A stretch of 64,000 nucleotides of DNA from Flagellimonas yonaguniensis (lineage in GTDB: Bacteria > Bacteroidota > Bacteroidia > Flavobacteriales > Flavobacteriaceae): assembly GCF_029193885.1 (NCBI RefSeq), contig NZ_JARFVB010000003.1, positions 186,001-250,000 of the forward strand, written 5' to 3'. Positions 39,917 to 47,659 of this stretch are shown here, piece by piece. Under the pieces are notes generated by a model. The model saw only the letters and a list, made by a program, of their open reading frames with translations, did not search any database and had not been told where the DNA came from. How positions within the stretch are numbered: position 1 is the first letter of the stretch; the number at the start of each line of letters is the position of its first letter. The translations under genes and the position numbers were made by a program.

Positions 39917-40225
39917 TAGGCTCAAACGAAAACATGAAAATCGGCCCATTTTAAGACAAAACCTCCCTTGGTTTTTGAAAGAGGCCCCAAAAACCCTCTA
40001 CAATTCTAACATTTCAATATGTTAAAAACATTTACAGTTACGATTCGTTACTTTTTTCAAGAGATAAGGATTCAGTTATAGCAGTCATTCATTTTTTTAA
40101 ATACAATCTCGTATTCAATTACATTATTTTCCATCTAATTGCTTGGAAGCATGACTTTTATCATTCTATATTCGAAGAAACAACAGTAACATATTTGTTT
40201 TTTCAAACCTAAAATCAATCAGAAA
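39917..40225. other. Gene-poor AT-rich stretch
   Basis: No coding frame, RNA gene or repeat was recognised here. It holds only short frames with frequent stops. CATATTTG (40190-40197) is one base off the -7 consensus and could serve the tiny ORF at 40226. Confidence 0.5.
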
Positions 40226-40291
40226 ATGATAGCAATTGTAAAGTTTTTCATCACACTTCTTGTGCAACTCTTAACGGTTATATTTATTTAA
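40226..40291 (+). CDS. Possible 21-aa hydrophobic micro-protein
   Basis: ATG 40226 opens a 21-codon frame that reads MIAIVKFFITLL...TVIFI, one basic residue and otherwise a single membrane helix. A CATATTTG element (one mismatch to TAnnTTTG) lies 29 bp upstream. The stop region is inside a hairpin, ACGGTT (40274-40279) with AACCGT (40293-40298). The size and composition resemble small membrane peptides or type I toxins, but a 21-codon frame can arise by chance, so support is limited. Confidence 0.3.
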   Translation: MIAIVKFFITLLVQLLTVIFI

Positions 40292-40347
40292 AAACCGTGG
40301 GAGTTGCTACATTGCTATTGCTCATATAACTTGTAAACTGCTTTACC

Positions 40348-40355
40348 TATATTTG
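40348..40355 (+). promoter_or_regulatory. -7 promoter element of the 47-aa gene
   Basis: TATATTTG matches TAnnTTTG exactly, 19 bp before ATG 40375. A TTG at 40331-40333 is only 14 bp upstream, shorter than usual. Confidence 0.4.
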
Positions 40356-40374
40356 TGAAAAGCAATGTAATTAT

Positions 40375-40518
40375 ATGTTTTACAAGATATTGGCAAAAAT
40401 CAATAAAGCAGTGCTCCCTTCATACACCAAAAAAGGCTTGGATCTGGCCAAAGCATCCAAACTACAATTGGCCATCATTGGTTGGCGCTACTACGTTACC
40501 AAAAAAGCTTTGGACTAA
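40375..40518 (+). CDS. Small basic conserved flavobacterial protein, 47 aa
   Basis: The frame reads MFYKILAKINKAVLPSYT, then KKGLDLAKASKLQLAII and GWRYYVTKKALD, ending at TAA 40516-40518. It is basic (eight Lys) with an amphipathic helix. Similar short proteins occur widely in flavobacteria and are often labelled SsrA-binding protein in automatic annotation; it lacks the SmpB fold, so that name is not used here. It converges with apt and their ends overlap by 4 bp. An exact -7 element precedes it. The function is unknown. Confidence 0.7.
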   Translation: MFYKILAKINKAVLPSYTKKGLDLAKASKLQLAIIGWRYYVTKKALD

Positions 40519-41027
40519 TATTGGAGCAACACTTTCTTATGATAGCCCTTTAGTTTTTCCGCTCCATTCAAAAAAGTAAGTTCAATCAAAAAATTGCACT
40601 GTACCACTTCGCCTCCCAGTTTTTCAACCAATTTACAAACCGCTTGGGCAGTTCCTCCTGTGGCCAAAACATCGTCGTGGATCAAAACCTTCTCCCCTTT
40701 TTCAATGGCATCGGCATGGATTTCGAGGGTTCCTGTGCCGTATTCCAAATCATAGGATTCAGAGACTGTGGTATAGGGCAATTTCCCTGATTTTCGCACG
40801 GTAACAAAACCGGCTCCCAACTTTTCGGCCAGCATTGGTGCAAAAATAAAACCTCTGCTATCCACTCCTACTACTTTGTCAATTTTCATATTGCCTGTAA
40901 AAGCCAACAGGGCATCACCTGCTTTTTGGAAGGCTTCTGGGTCTTTTAAGAGCGGTGTAATGTCCTTAAAAACAACACCGGGCTTGGGGAAATTCTCAAT
41001 ATCACGAATATAGGGTCCAAAATCCAT
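40515..41027 (-). CDS. apt: Adenine phosphoribosyltransferase
   Basis: Apt makes AMP from adenine and PRPP in purine salvage. The 170-residue protein has FPKPGVVFKDITPLL, VVGVDSRGFIFAPMLAEKLGAGF, the Apt-specific RKSGKLPYTT and the PRPP-binding loop VLIHDDVLATGGTAQA. All are intact and the length is normal. It is a single gene whose upstream region also holds the oppositely directed tRNA promoter. Confidence 0.97.
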   Translation of the reverse strand: MDFGPYIRDIENFPKPGVVFKDITPLLKDPEAFQKAGDALLAFTGNMKIDKVVGVDSRGFIFAPMLAEKLGAGFVTVRKSGKLPYTTVSESYDLEYGTGTLEIHADAIEKGEKVLIHDDVLATGGTAQAVCKLVEKLGGEVVQCNFLIELTFLNGAEKLKGYHKKVLLQY

Positions 41028-41046
41028 TTTTTTGTGTGCTAGGGTT

Positions 41047-41076
41047 TTGTGGTAAAGTTAAAAAGAAATATATTTG
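41047..41076 (+). promoter_or_regulatory. tRNA-Arg promoter
   Basis: TTG (41047-41049), a 19-bp spacer and TATATTTG (41069-41076) match the Bacteroidota consensus in every defined position. The tRNA begins 15 bp after the -7 element. Confidence 0.7.
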
Positions 41077-41090
41077 CAGCCCTTAAATAA

Positions 41091-41164
41091 GGCCGCGTGG
41101 CGCAACTGAATAGCGCATCTGATTACGGCTCAGAAGGTTGCAGGTTTGAATCCTGCCGCGGTCA
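41091..41164 (+). tRNA. tRNA-Arg (anticodon ACG)
   Basis: The 74-nt sequence folds as a cloverleaf. The acceptor arms GGCCGCG and CGCGGTC pair over 7 bp with one G-T. The anticodon stem TCTGA/TCAGA encloses loop TTACGGC, so the anticodon is ACG (read as ICG, decoding CGU/CGC/CGA). The T arm is GCAGG-TTTGAAT-CCTGC. CCA is not encoded; discriminator A is 41164. Confidence 0.95.
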
Positions 41165-41181
41165 CAATTTTTAATCCCAAA

Positions 41182-41217
41182 AAAAGCCTAAGTACCAAAC
41201 ACTTAGGCTTTTGTTTT
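41182..41217 (+). terminator. tRNA-Arg terminator
   Basis: AAAAGCCTAAGT (41182-41193) and ACTTAGGCTTTT (41201-41212) form a perfect 12-bp stem with a 7-nt loop, followed by GTTTT. Confidence 0.85.
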
Positions 41218-41444
41218 GATTTTCTTAGAGTCGCACTATCTTAATACTCCATTTTTCAGCTATCTGATTATCTGTTATTTATTTTTTTTAAATCAATTTT
41301 GTGCCACTAGTGAACCCACTGGATTTGATTGAGCGAAAAATAAAGTAGCCATATTCCTATACTATTTAGCGTATTCCAGCAGCATCCCCCATTGAATTAT
41401 TACTTATACTATCTTTTTATGGATGTAAAATTGAATTAAACAAT
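41218..41444. other. Gene-poor stretch between tRNA-Arg and the decayed tcmP-like gene
   Basis: No intact gene is visible. It includes the palindrome CACTAGTG within TGCCACTAGTGAACCCACTGG (around 41311-41331), the most GC-rich patch of the stretch. No repeat of the tRNA 3' end was found, so an intact att pair is not supported. Confidence 0.45.
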
Positions 41445-41454
41445 GCCTGAACAA

Positions 41455-41644
41455 TCTCAGGCAAAGGCTGAACTATAACACAACAACTTATCTCTCCACG
41501 TTTCTTAGGATTATTAGTAAGCCAAAATATATTTATACTTTACACCTGTATGATTTATTCTGTGGCAAAGGAGTTTATGAAGGTGGGTCGGATGGAAGCC
41601 CTATTGCAGCATTATAAAAAATCAAGGACATTATTTTCCAATAG
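41455..41644 (+). pseudogene. Decayed fragment of a three-Cys-motif partner (TcmP)-like gene
   Basis: One frame carries SQAKAEL (41455-41475), then a shift leads to TYLSTFLRIISKPKYIYT and DLFCGKGVYEGGSDGSPI (41552-41605), interrupted by TAA at 41615-41617. The same frame continues KIKDIIFQ before TAG 41642. TcmP proteins carry a YxDLFxGxGxYxDGxxGSPL motif preceded by a KxxLLxxYL...F segment, matching here in order and spacing. The remainder of the ~350-residue protein is missing. A frameshift plus two stops in 190 bp indicate a dead gene. The family is usually found with mobile elements and restriction or defence-like genes. Confidence 0.6.
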
Positions 41645-41831
41645 TATAAAATATTTTAATCTAGATATGATCATCGGTTAACCTAATAGGATGAAAGGGT
41701 ATTATTGGAAATGGTAGAAAAATGAATGCAAGAATGCACACCTTCTGAAGTCTTCAAAAAACAGAGAAGCCTTCTAAAGTCTATCAAGGCGACTTGCCTA
41801 CTGCATTTACTTGATAAAAAAGAGCACACAT
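41645..41831. other. Gene-poor stretch after the tcmP-like remnant
   Basis: A 35-codon frame from ATG 41721 region (MQECTPSEVFKKQRSLL..., ending at 41833) is open but has no recognised relatives and no promoter; it may be more remnant sequence. Two similar 12-mers, CCTTCTGAAGTC and CCTTCTAAAGTC, lie about 30 bp apart. Nothing else is supported. Confidence 0.35.
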
Positions 41832-41856
41832 AAAAAAAGCCCCTATAAAAGGGGCC
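41832..41856 (-). terminator. Terminator of the 257-aa lipoprotein gene
   Basis: GCCCC (41839-41843) and GGGGC (41851-41855) form a stem around TATAAAA; on the minus strand it is followed by seven T (41832-41838). Confidence 0.8.
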
Positions 41857-41887
41857 AACCAAACCTCTTGGTATATATAGAAGTATA

Positions 41888-42661
41888 TTACCAAGCCAAC
41901 TCGTAAGTATTTCCGCTACCCATGGTCAGTGTTGCGGTTTGATTACCGGTAAACACCAATATGCCAGAGTAATCATAGCTGTTTCCATTGGATGCAACTC
42001 CATGAAAACTTACAGATATTGTTCCAGAAGCGATATTGTAGTTGGATTTTAAAACGGTCAAATCCGTAGTGCTTAGATCAATGGTACTGGTAAAAGCATT
42101 TTCATTCCGAATATAGGATTCTTGCGACCCCGCAATGGAAAACGTCTCATTTACGATATAGCTAGACTGTTCATCCTCCAAGTTTTGGATATTAATGGTA
42201 GCTGTAGTGCTAGCATCTGAAGAAATCCTTGGTCCATCATAGCTGGAAGTTCCTGTAAGATCAAAATCCGCAGCAGATGGAATAATGCCTGTACCACAAT
42301 CCACAATCCAATTCCAAGCCAAGCTGGCACTGTAGGTAACATTGGCCGATTGCCCTGAGATATTGTAGGAGGAACCATATTCCACCCCACATTCGTAATC
42401 CTCAGCTTTACTGGATGCAGAGTTATCATCCTCAAGGATATATATCGCTTGATTGGTTTGCTCAATCATTCCGCCAGATTCCGGGGATACTGACATAGCG
42501 ATGGCCTCTGCGGCTTCCTCTTCAGTGATGGAACTTTCGGTACCATCAGTCGAGTCGTCCTCTTTGCTACAAGAAGTAACCGATAAGGCCAGTGCCATCA
42601 ACCCAAGTAAAATAAGATTGTTTCTTTTAGTTAAATTCGCTGGTAAGATTAGATGTTTCAT
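41888..42661 (-). CDS. Hypothetical lipoprotein A (related to the protein at 53121-53864)
   Basis: The 257-residue precursor has a lipobox SVTSC (Cys 31), an acidic linker, then ITEEEAAEAIAMSVSPESGGMIEQTNQA and a beta-rich body (SYNISGQSANVTYSASLAWNW) ending with SGILVFTGNQTATLTMGSGNTYEL. The lipoprotein B gene at 53121 has the same plan: EDAEEAIAVSLS...GMVSNMNRA near the lipid anchor and EGTVEFVSDEEARVEFDSGEVFYV at the end. Both look like one uncharacterised family of surface lipoproteins. No function is known. Confidence 0.8.
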   Translation of the reverse strand: MKHLILPANLTKRNNLILLGLMALALSVTSCSKEDDSTDGTESSITEEEAAEAIAMSVSPESGGMIEQTNQAIYILEDDNSASSKAEDYECGVEYGSSYNISGQSANVTYSASLAWNWIVDCGTGIIPSAADFDLTGTSSYDGPRISSDASTTATINIQNLEDEQSSYIVNETFSIAGSQESYIRNENAFTSTIDLSTTDLTVLKSNYNIASGTISVSFHGVASNGNSYDYSGILVFTGNQTATLTMGSGNTYELAW

Positions 42662-42782
42662 AATTTTAAGGTTTAAAGATTAATTTCCTTTTTGTTTATT
42701 TTTTTGGCTAAACTAGTTTTGTTGGAAGGGCAATACGGATAGAAAAAAGGTGAACCTGCAAATTCCGGGGGTAAACCTGTCG

Positions 42783-43559
42783 TTATCCCTTGTAGTCCAT
42801 TTTACCCTTGAAATAATCCATGAATCCCTTGAATATCAACACAAAAGGATTATTGCTAATGAATCCCGTGGTTACACCGTAAGTAGGCTTAATGGTTTCG
42901 GGTTGATAGGAACCAAATAATCGATCCCATATCATAAACACCCCACCAAAGTTCTTATCAATATATTCCTCGTTGGATCCATGGTGCACTCGGTGCGCAG
43001 ATGGAGTGGCCAAAATACCTTCAATGAACCCCAACTTGCCAATAGCTTCTGTGTGCAGAAAGAACTGATAAAGGAGGTTAAGTCCGAAGGAAGCTGCAAT
43101 AAATTCAAAGGGCAATCCAACAAGAATCAGGGGTGCTACTACAAAAGGAGTAAGGAGTGTACTCAACCAGTTTAAACGATAGCTTACGGTGAGATTCATG
43201 AATAAACTCGAATGGTGCACCAAGTGAAAGGCCCAAAGCAACTTTATCTTATGTGATAGTCTATGGTACCAATAGTACACAAAGTCAACTGCCACAAAAC
43301 TGACCAAGAAAACAATAAGTGTACTCTTCATTTGGAACAGGGCAAAGTTGGACAAGTACCCCATAATGGCATATTGGAAGCCAAAGAATACAACCTTTGA
43401 TAACTGAAAACCGACAAAAATGGCAAGATTGGCCAAAGTGTCCTTGGTGTTGTATACTTTTTTGTCTTTTTGCCAGCTCCAAATGATTTCCAAAATCACC
43501 AAAACCAATAGCGCCAAAAAAATTATTCCCCCTTGTCCTGCCCTTAATTCATTTTCCAT
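42783..43559 (-). CDS. Sterol desaturase/fatty acid hydroxylase superfamily membrane protein
   Basis: ATG 43559 (MENELRAGQGG) gives a ~258-residue protein; the frame to 43652 adds an unlikely N-terminus. It has about four to five membrane segments and the His boxes of the di-iron hydroxylase superfamily: YYWYHRLSH, HLVHHSS, and SAHRVHHG. The enzymes hydroxylate or desaturate lipids or carotenoids at the membrane using oxygen; the substrate here is not deducible. It stands alone on the minus strand. Confidence 0.9.
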   Translation of the reverse strand: MENELRAGQGGIIFLALLVLVILEIIWSWQKDKKVYNTKDTLANLAIFVGFQLSKVVFFGFQYAIMGYLSNFALFQMKSTLIVFLVSFVAVDFVYYWYHRLSHKIKLLWAFHLVHHSSLFMNLTVSYRLNWLSTLLTPFVVAPLILVGLPFEFIAASFGLNLLYQFFLHTEAIGKLGFIEGILATPSAHRVHHGSNEEYIDKNFGGVFMIWDRLFGSYQPETIKPTYGVTTGFISNNPFVLIFKGFMDYFKGKMDYKG

Positions 43560-43784
43560 GGTTTCTTTTTTAAGGCGAAGTTGGGCCAAATTGAAAATGT
43601 ATGGTGGGAGAAACTGGGTAAGCCTGAAAAATAAGGTGTTGAGATTTGTCAAAGATCAGCAGACAAAACGAAACCATTCGCCTCAACCTTAAATTTTTCA
43701 GCCTAGCCATTGCAATGTTCTGCTTGGCTTGTTTTTACTGTTCGTCCCTATAAATCATGGGATATTTTTAGCAAAAAAGTAAAA

Positions 43785-44711
43785 ATGAAACAACTTATTG
43801 CTGGGGCGGCCATGGTCCTATTGTTTTTGTCCTGCACCAACGATTCAAGTGAAACGGTGGAGTATCAGACCATTTATAGGATTCCTGTGGTTGTACATGT
43901 GGTGCACAATGGTGAGTCGGTTGGCAGCGGGGCCAATATAAGTAGTGCCCAAATAAAATCACAAATCGATGTGCTGAACGAGGATTTCAGGAAAATGACA
44001 GGGACCAATGGGTTCAATCAAAATTCTGATGGGGCTGATACCCTGATCGAATTCTTTTTGGCCACCGAAGGTCCAAATGGGGAAACCTTGACCGAACCGG
44101 GCATAGACCGGATTGACGGTGGACGGGCCGAATGGCCAAAGGGCTTTTTGCGCAATCCTATTGAAACCACACTTAAACCCTTTACCATTTGGGACCCTGA
44201 GAAGTATTTTAATATTTGGACGGTAAATTTTGGAGGTTTTGCCAGTAGGGATTTATTGGGCTATGCCCAGTTTCCGAACATGTCTGGTCTATCAGGATTG
44301 AATGTTGACAATGGCTCTACGGATACTGATGGGATTGTCATTGGATATAAATATTTTGGATCCAGCCAAAAAGGGAATTTCCCCAATCTTATTGCCCCGT
44401 TTGATTTGGGCAGGACCACAACCCATGAGGTGGGCCATTGGCTGGGGCTTAGGCATATTTGGGGCGATGGGGACTGCCAATATGATGATTATTGTTTGGA
44501 TACCCCGTTAGCTGCAGAACCAAGTTATGGTTGTCCAACAAACAAAATGACCTGTGAAGAGTTGGAAATGGTTGAAAACTATATGGATTACACAGATGAT
44601 GGCTGTATGAACATCTTTACCAACGACCAAACGGAACGCATGCACACTGTTCTTGAAACCAGTCCTCGACGGAAGGAGCTTGTTGTTTTTGGACAGGAAC
44701 CTATATATTGA
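43785..44711 (+). CDS. M43 (cytophagalysin/pappalysin-type) zinc metalloprotease lipoprotein
   Basis: ATG 43785 (MKQLIAGAAMVLLFLSC) gives a lipoprotein signal; the longer frame is unlikely. The metzincin motif HEVGHWLGLRHIWGD (zinc His 214, 218, 224; catalytic Glu 215) and the Met-turn region VENYMDYTDDGCM identify family M43. N-terminal YRIPVVVHVVHNGE and SAQIKSQIDVLNEDFRKM are typical of bacterial M43 enzymes. Four conserved Cys (DCQYDDYC, GCPTNKMTC) probably form disulfides. It is a surface or secreted peptidase without an obvious T9SS tail. It ends 1 bp from the convergent LytTR gene. Confidence 0.92.
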   Translation: MKQLIAGAAMVLLFLSCTNDSSETVEYQTIYRIPVVVHVVHNGESVGSGANISSAQIKSQIDVLNEDFRKMTGTNGFNQNSDGADTLIEFFLATEGPNGETLTEPGIDRIDGGRAEWPKGFLRNPIETTLKPFTIWDPEKYFNIWTVNFGGFASRDLLGYAQFPNMSGLSGLNVDNGSTDTDGIVIGYKYFGSSQKGNFPNLIAPFDLGRTTTHEVGHWLGLRHIWGDGDCQYDDYCLDTPLAAEPSYGCPTNKMTCEELEMVENYMDYTDDGCMNIFTNDQTERMHTVLETSPRRKELVVFGQEPIY

Positions 44712-45485
44712 TCATTCGTCCAACCATTTTTTAAACTCCGGGGCCTTGGCCTTGCTCACGATGATTTTTTCTTGGGGTTTGGGCTCCACATTGACGATAA
44801 GCCTTCCATTGAAATAAAAATCGATATCTCTGACGGCCCATCGCTGTACAATGAATTGACGGTTGGCCCTATAAAAAAGCTTAGGCGATATTTCGGTCAA
44901 AACCTTGTCCAGAGTAGAATCAATGACATATTTTTTACCATCACTGGTGTGGGCATATACCACCTCCTGTTCAGTGTAGAACCAATTGATTTTTTCTACG
45001 GGCAAAGGAATCAACTTGTTTTGGAAATGTACCAAATAGGCTTCTCGGTACGATTTGTTTTCATTGGCCTGAAGATAATCCAACAACTCTTGGATCCTAT
45101 TGTTCTCTTCAGGTTCTTTTCCCTGGGTATTTTTAAACTTTTGAATGGCATTGGCCACCTCTTCATTTTGGAAGGGCTTTAGGATGTAATCCAATCCATT
45201 TACTTTAAAAGCCTCCAAAGCATAATGATCATAAGCTGTAATAAAAATAACGGGGACGGTCGGTTGGATGGTCTGGAATATTTCAAAAGAAAGACCATCT
45301 GTTAACCTGATGTCCATAAAAAGCAGGTCGCATTTGTCCATATTTTTCTTCAGCCAGGTCACGGAACTTTGTACACTGTCCATTTTGTTTAGGACAGTGA
45401 TATTTGGTTCCAATTCTTTTAAGGTAAATTCCAGATTTCGTGCAATGGCTGGCTCGTCTTCAATAATGGCAACGTTAATGATCAT
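44712..45485 (-). CDS. LytTR-family response regulator (pair 1)
   Basis: The receiver domain (1-125) has acidic DEP and phospho-acceptor Asp 58 (LLFMDIRL), TAYDHYALEAF and KP (LKPFQNEE). A LytTR DNA-binding domain (~155-257) follows with VEKINWFYTEQEVVYAHTSDGKKYVID and FYRANRQFIVQ. LytTR proteins bind direct repeats near promoters. It starts 7 bp after the kinase gene, so the two form an operon. Export genes begin nearby at 47252 on the other strand and are possible targets. Confidence 0.95.
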   Translation of the reverse strand: MIINVAIIEDEPAIARNLEFTLKELEPNITVLNKMDSVQSSVTWLKKNMDKCDLLFMDIRLTDGLSFEIFQTIQPTVPVIFITAYDHYALEAFKVNGLDYILKPFQNEEVANAIQKFKNTQGKEPEENNRIQELLDYLQANENKSYREAYLVHFQNKLIPLPVEKINWFYTEQEVVYAHTSDGKKYVIDSTLDKVLTEISPKLFYRANRQFIVQRWAVRDIDFYFNGRLIVNVEPKPQEKIIVSKAKAPEFKKWLDE

Positions 45486-45492
45486 ATTCAGT

Positions 45493-46518
45493 TTAGTTTA
45501 AGGGCAATTTTACCGTAAAATGGGTGTTTGTTTTTTCAATTTCGATGGACTTGCCCATCAATATGTTATAGCGCTCATTTAAATTCAATAGCCCGATACC
45601 TGTAGAGGGCTCTTTGTAAACGGCCTCATTTAAGGTGTTTTTGAAATGGAGAGCTCCATTTTCTTGAAAAATATCTATCCGTAAAGGAATCTCTTTTGAT
45701 ACAAAATTGTGCTTTACAGCATTTTCCAATAGGGGCTGTAACGACATATGGGGCAATTGTATGCCATGGGTTTTGGGGACTTCAATATGAATTTCCAGTG
45801 CATCCTCAAACCTCATTTTTAAAAGCTGAATGTTGGAATCCAACAGTTCAAGTTCCTTGTCCAACCCAATAAGTTGCTCATGATGGTTGCTGAGCGAATA
45901 TCGGAATACTTTGGAAAGATGTGTTATATAATCTTGGGCCTTGCTTGGGTTTTCCCTAACCAAAGCGGATAAACTGCTCAGGGCATTAAAAAGAAAATGG
46001 GGGTTTATCTGTGCCCTTAGGTTTTTTATTTCCGCATTAAAATATGCGATTTTCAATTGTTCGTTCTCTTGCTCTTTGCGTTTTTGGGTGCGATTGAGCA
46101 ACATTATTTTCACAAGGATGGAGATGAGCCCCAAACTTGTGATCAACCGGAAGAAGTAACCCAAAAGAAAAAGCCTGATATTAAGTACATTTTCAAACAG
46201 GAAATACTGGGTGGTACTTGCAAAACCCATAAGAAGAAGAAAGAAAATTGTATTTGACAGCAGATTTTTCACCCTTCTTTTTTTGTTCATATCGGTGTTC
46301 CAATTGAGCCATTTTAGATTTAAATAGCCAAAGAACATACAAAATCCAAAGTGAAAGAATACTTGATAAGTGAGTTCCGGGGCATTGAACACCCATGGGA
46401 GGCCAATTTTGCGGCCCTCCCCTGGAAGCAAGACAAACAACCGATGTATGTTCAATGCAATGGTCACAAACACCGAGGTTAGTATCAATACCCTTTTTTC
46501 TGCTTTTGTCATTTCCAT
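45493..46518 (-). CDS. LytS/YehU-type sensor histidine kinase (pair 1)
   Basis: The 341-residue protein has about four N-terminal membrane segments, a short coiled coil, then the His_kinase domain with INPHFLFNALSSLSAL (His 174) and the ATPase N-box LQPLLENAVKHNF plus GIGLLNLNERYNILMG. It lacks an extracellular sensor domain, as is usual for Bacteroidota LytS-type kinases. ATG 46518 or the Met two codons later may start it. It is in an operon with the downstream LytTR regulator. Confidence 0.94.
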   Translation of the reverse strand: MEMTKAEKRVLILTSVFVTIALNIHRLFVLLPGEGRKIGLPWVFNAPELTYQVFFHFGFCMFFGYLNLKWLNWNTDMNKKRRVKNLLSNTIFFLLLMGFASTTQYFLFENVLNIRLFLLGYFFRLITSLGLISILVKIMLLNRTQKRKEQENEQLKIAYFNAEIKNLRAQINPHFLFNALSSLSALVRENPSKAQDYITHLSKVFRYSLSNHHEQLIGLDKELELLDSNIQLLKMRFEDALEIHIEVPKTHGIQLPHMSLQPLLENAVKHNFVSKEIPLRIDIFQENGALHFKNTLNEAVYKEPSTGIGLLNLNERYNILMGKSIEIEKTNTHFTVKLPLN

Positions 46519-46599
46519 ATATTAAAAATACAAAAGGCTTCCCCAATCCACACTTAGTGATCGAGAAAGCCTGGAATCACGAATGAAAAAGTTGCTTCG

Positions 46600-46959
46600 T
46601 TATGATTTGTTCCTTTGCTTATATCGATCCTTGAGCATGCTTCTGTTTTCTTTCTGAAGTTCCTTGAAAGCTTTATACTCCTCATCGCTCAAGAGCTCTT
46701 TCATTTCACTGTTCTTTTCGTCTTGCAAGGACTTTAATTCCTTGAATTTCGACATTTTAGAGCCCTCACTGGCTCTAATGGCCTTCATTTTTTCGTTGTA
46801 CTTGGTACTAACGGCAACAAAGGCTTCCTTTTTTTCCCCACTCAACTCGAGGGTTTCAACTTGCTCCTCCAAAACGGTGGAAAATAATTCATCGTCACTT
46901 TCTTGTGAAAATCCAAAAGTCACGGATAACAATAGTAATACAAAAGCTATTTTTTTCAT
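46600..46959 (-). CDS. Small exported helical protein (Spy/LTXXQ-like)
   Basis: The 119-residue precursor has a signal peptide (FGFSQ), and the mature part is all helical and charged: ETLELSGEKKEAFVAVSTKYNEKMKAI, ELKSLQDEKNSEMKELLSDEEYKAFKEL. The heptad-like pattern and the repeated L-S-[GD]-E-[EK] turns resemble Spy/CpxP-type periplasmic chaperones, though no exact LTxxQ is present. It lies just upstream of kinase pair 1 on the same strand, separated by 81 bp, and may be an envelope-stress reporter. Functional assignment is tentative. Confidence 0.75.
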   Translation of the reverse strand: MKKIAFVLLLLSVTFGFSQESDDELFSTVLEEQVETLELSGEKKEAFVAVSTKYNEKMKAIRASEGSKMSKFKELKSLQDEKNSEMKELLSDEEYKAFKELQKENRSMLKDRYKQRNKS

Positions 46960-47251
46960 GATGTCAATTTTAAAGTTAAGGCAATATTAGGTCAGGACCC
47001 AACACTGGAACTGAGCTATCTGGGTGAAGTGACAAAAACAGTGGCTTAAGCTTTACTTTTTGGCTGTAGAGATACGTTGTGGCCATTTTTTCATCGATTG
47101 GGGGCTTCAGAAGTCCAGCATTCTCTTTGAAAATGGCTAACCTCTTTTAATGTCCACTTCAATGATAAAATAGGGTCATTCGAACAGCTCCCGATTTATA
47201 TCCTCTTGATCCTAACTCACTTTTGTAGGATAATTGAAAACACACAGATCT

Positions 47252-47659
47252 ATGAAACCAATATTGGCATCCATATTTCTTATGCTATTGTTGCCTAAAT
47301 CTTTTGGTCAGGTAAAAGGCCCCGACATTACTGGGGTATGGCTTAATGACAAGGAAAATGCCCACATCGAGATATATCAAAAAGAGGGTGCTTTTTTTGG
47401 AAAGATAATTTGGATGAAACAACCTGATACCCCGGACAGTGCGGAAAAATCAAAACGGTTCGAGGAACTATTGGGCATGGATATCATCTCCAATCTTGTT
47501 TTTGATGGTGGGATTTGGGAGAAAGGAACCCTTTATTTGCCAAAAAAGGATAGGGAGGTCAATTGCGAGGCCCAACTCTCGGATGACAAGGGTGTATTGA
47601 CCCTAAACATTACAAAACTCTGGTTTTCCAACAGTATTAAATGGACAAGGATACCATGA
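47252..47659 (+). CDS. DUF2147-type exported protein
   Basis: ATG 47252 (MKPILASIFLMLLLPKSFGQ) gives a signal peptide; TTG 47234 is in frame. The mature protein (about 115 aa) matches the DUF2147 pattern: DITGVWLNDKENAHIEIYQKEGAFFGKIIW near the N-terminus and WEKGTLYLPKK, with a C-terminal YxxxLxxx-WTRIP-like ending. The family forms small periplasmic beta-barrels of unknown role. It overlaps the TolC start by 4 bp and heads the export operon. Confidence 0.85.
   Translation: MKPILASIFLMLLLPKSFGQVKGPDITGVWLNDKENAHIEIYQKEGAFFGKIIWMKQPDTPDSAEKSKRFEELLGMDIISNLVFDGGIWEKGTLYLPKKDREVNCEAQLSDDKGVLTLNITKLWFSNSIKWTRIP

Noticed and set aside
40355..40579. 74-codon frame overlapping the 47-aa gene and the end of apt
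   Set aside because: Its start lies inside the predicted -7 element and it overlaps apt by 65 bp in antisense; the 47-aa frame starting at 40375 is the better candidate.
41091..41887. Intact integrated element at tRNA-Arg
   Set aside because: No integrase gene and no repeat of the tRNA 3' end were found; only a decayed TcmP-like fragment remains.
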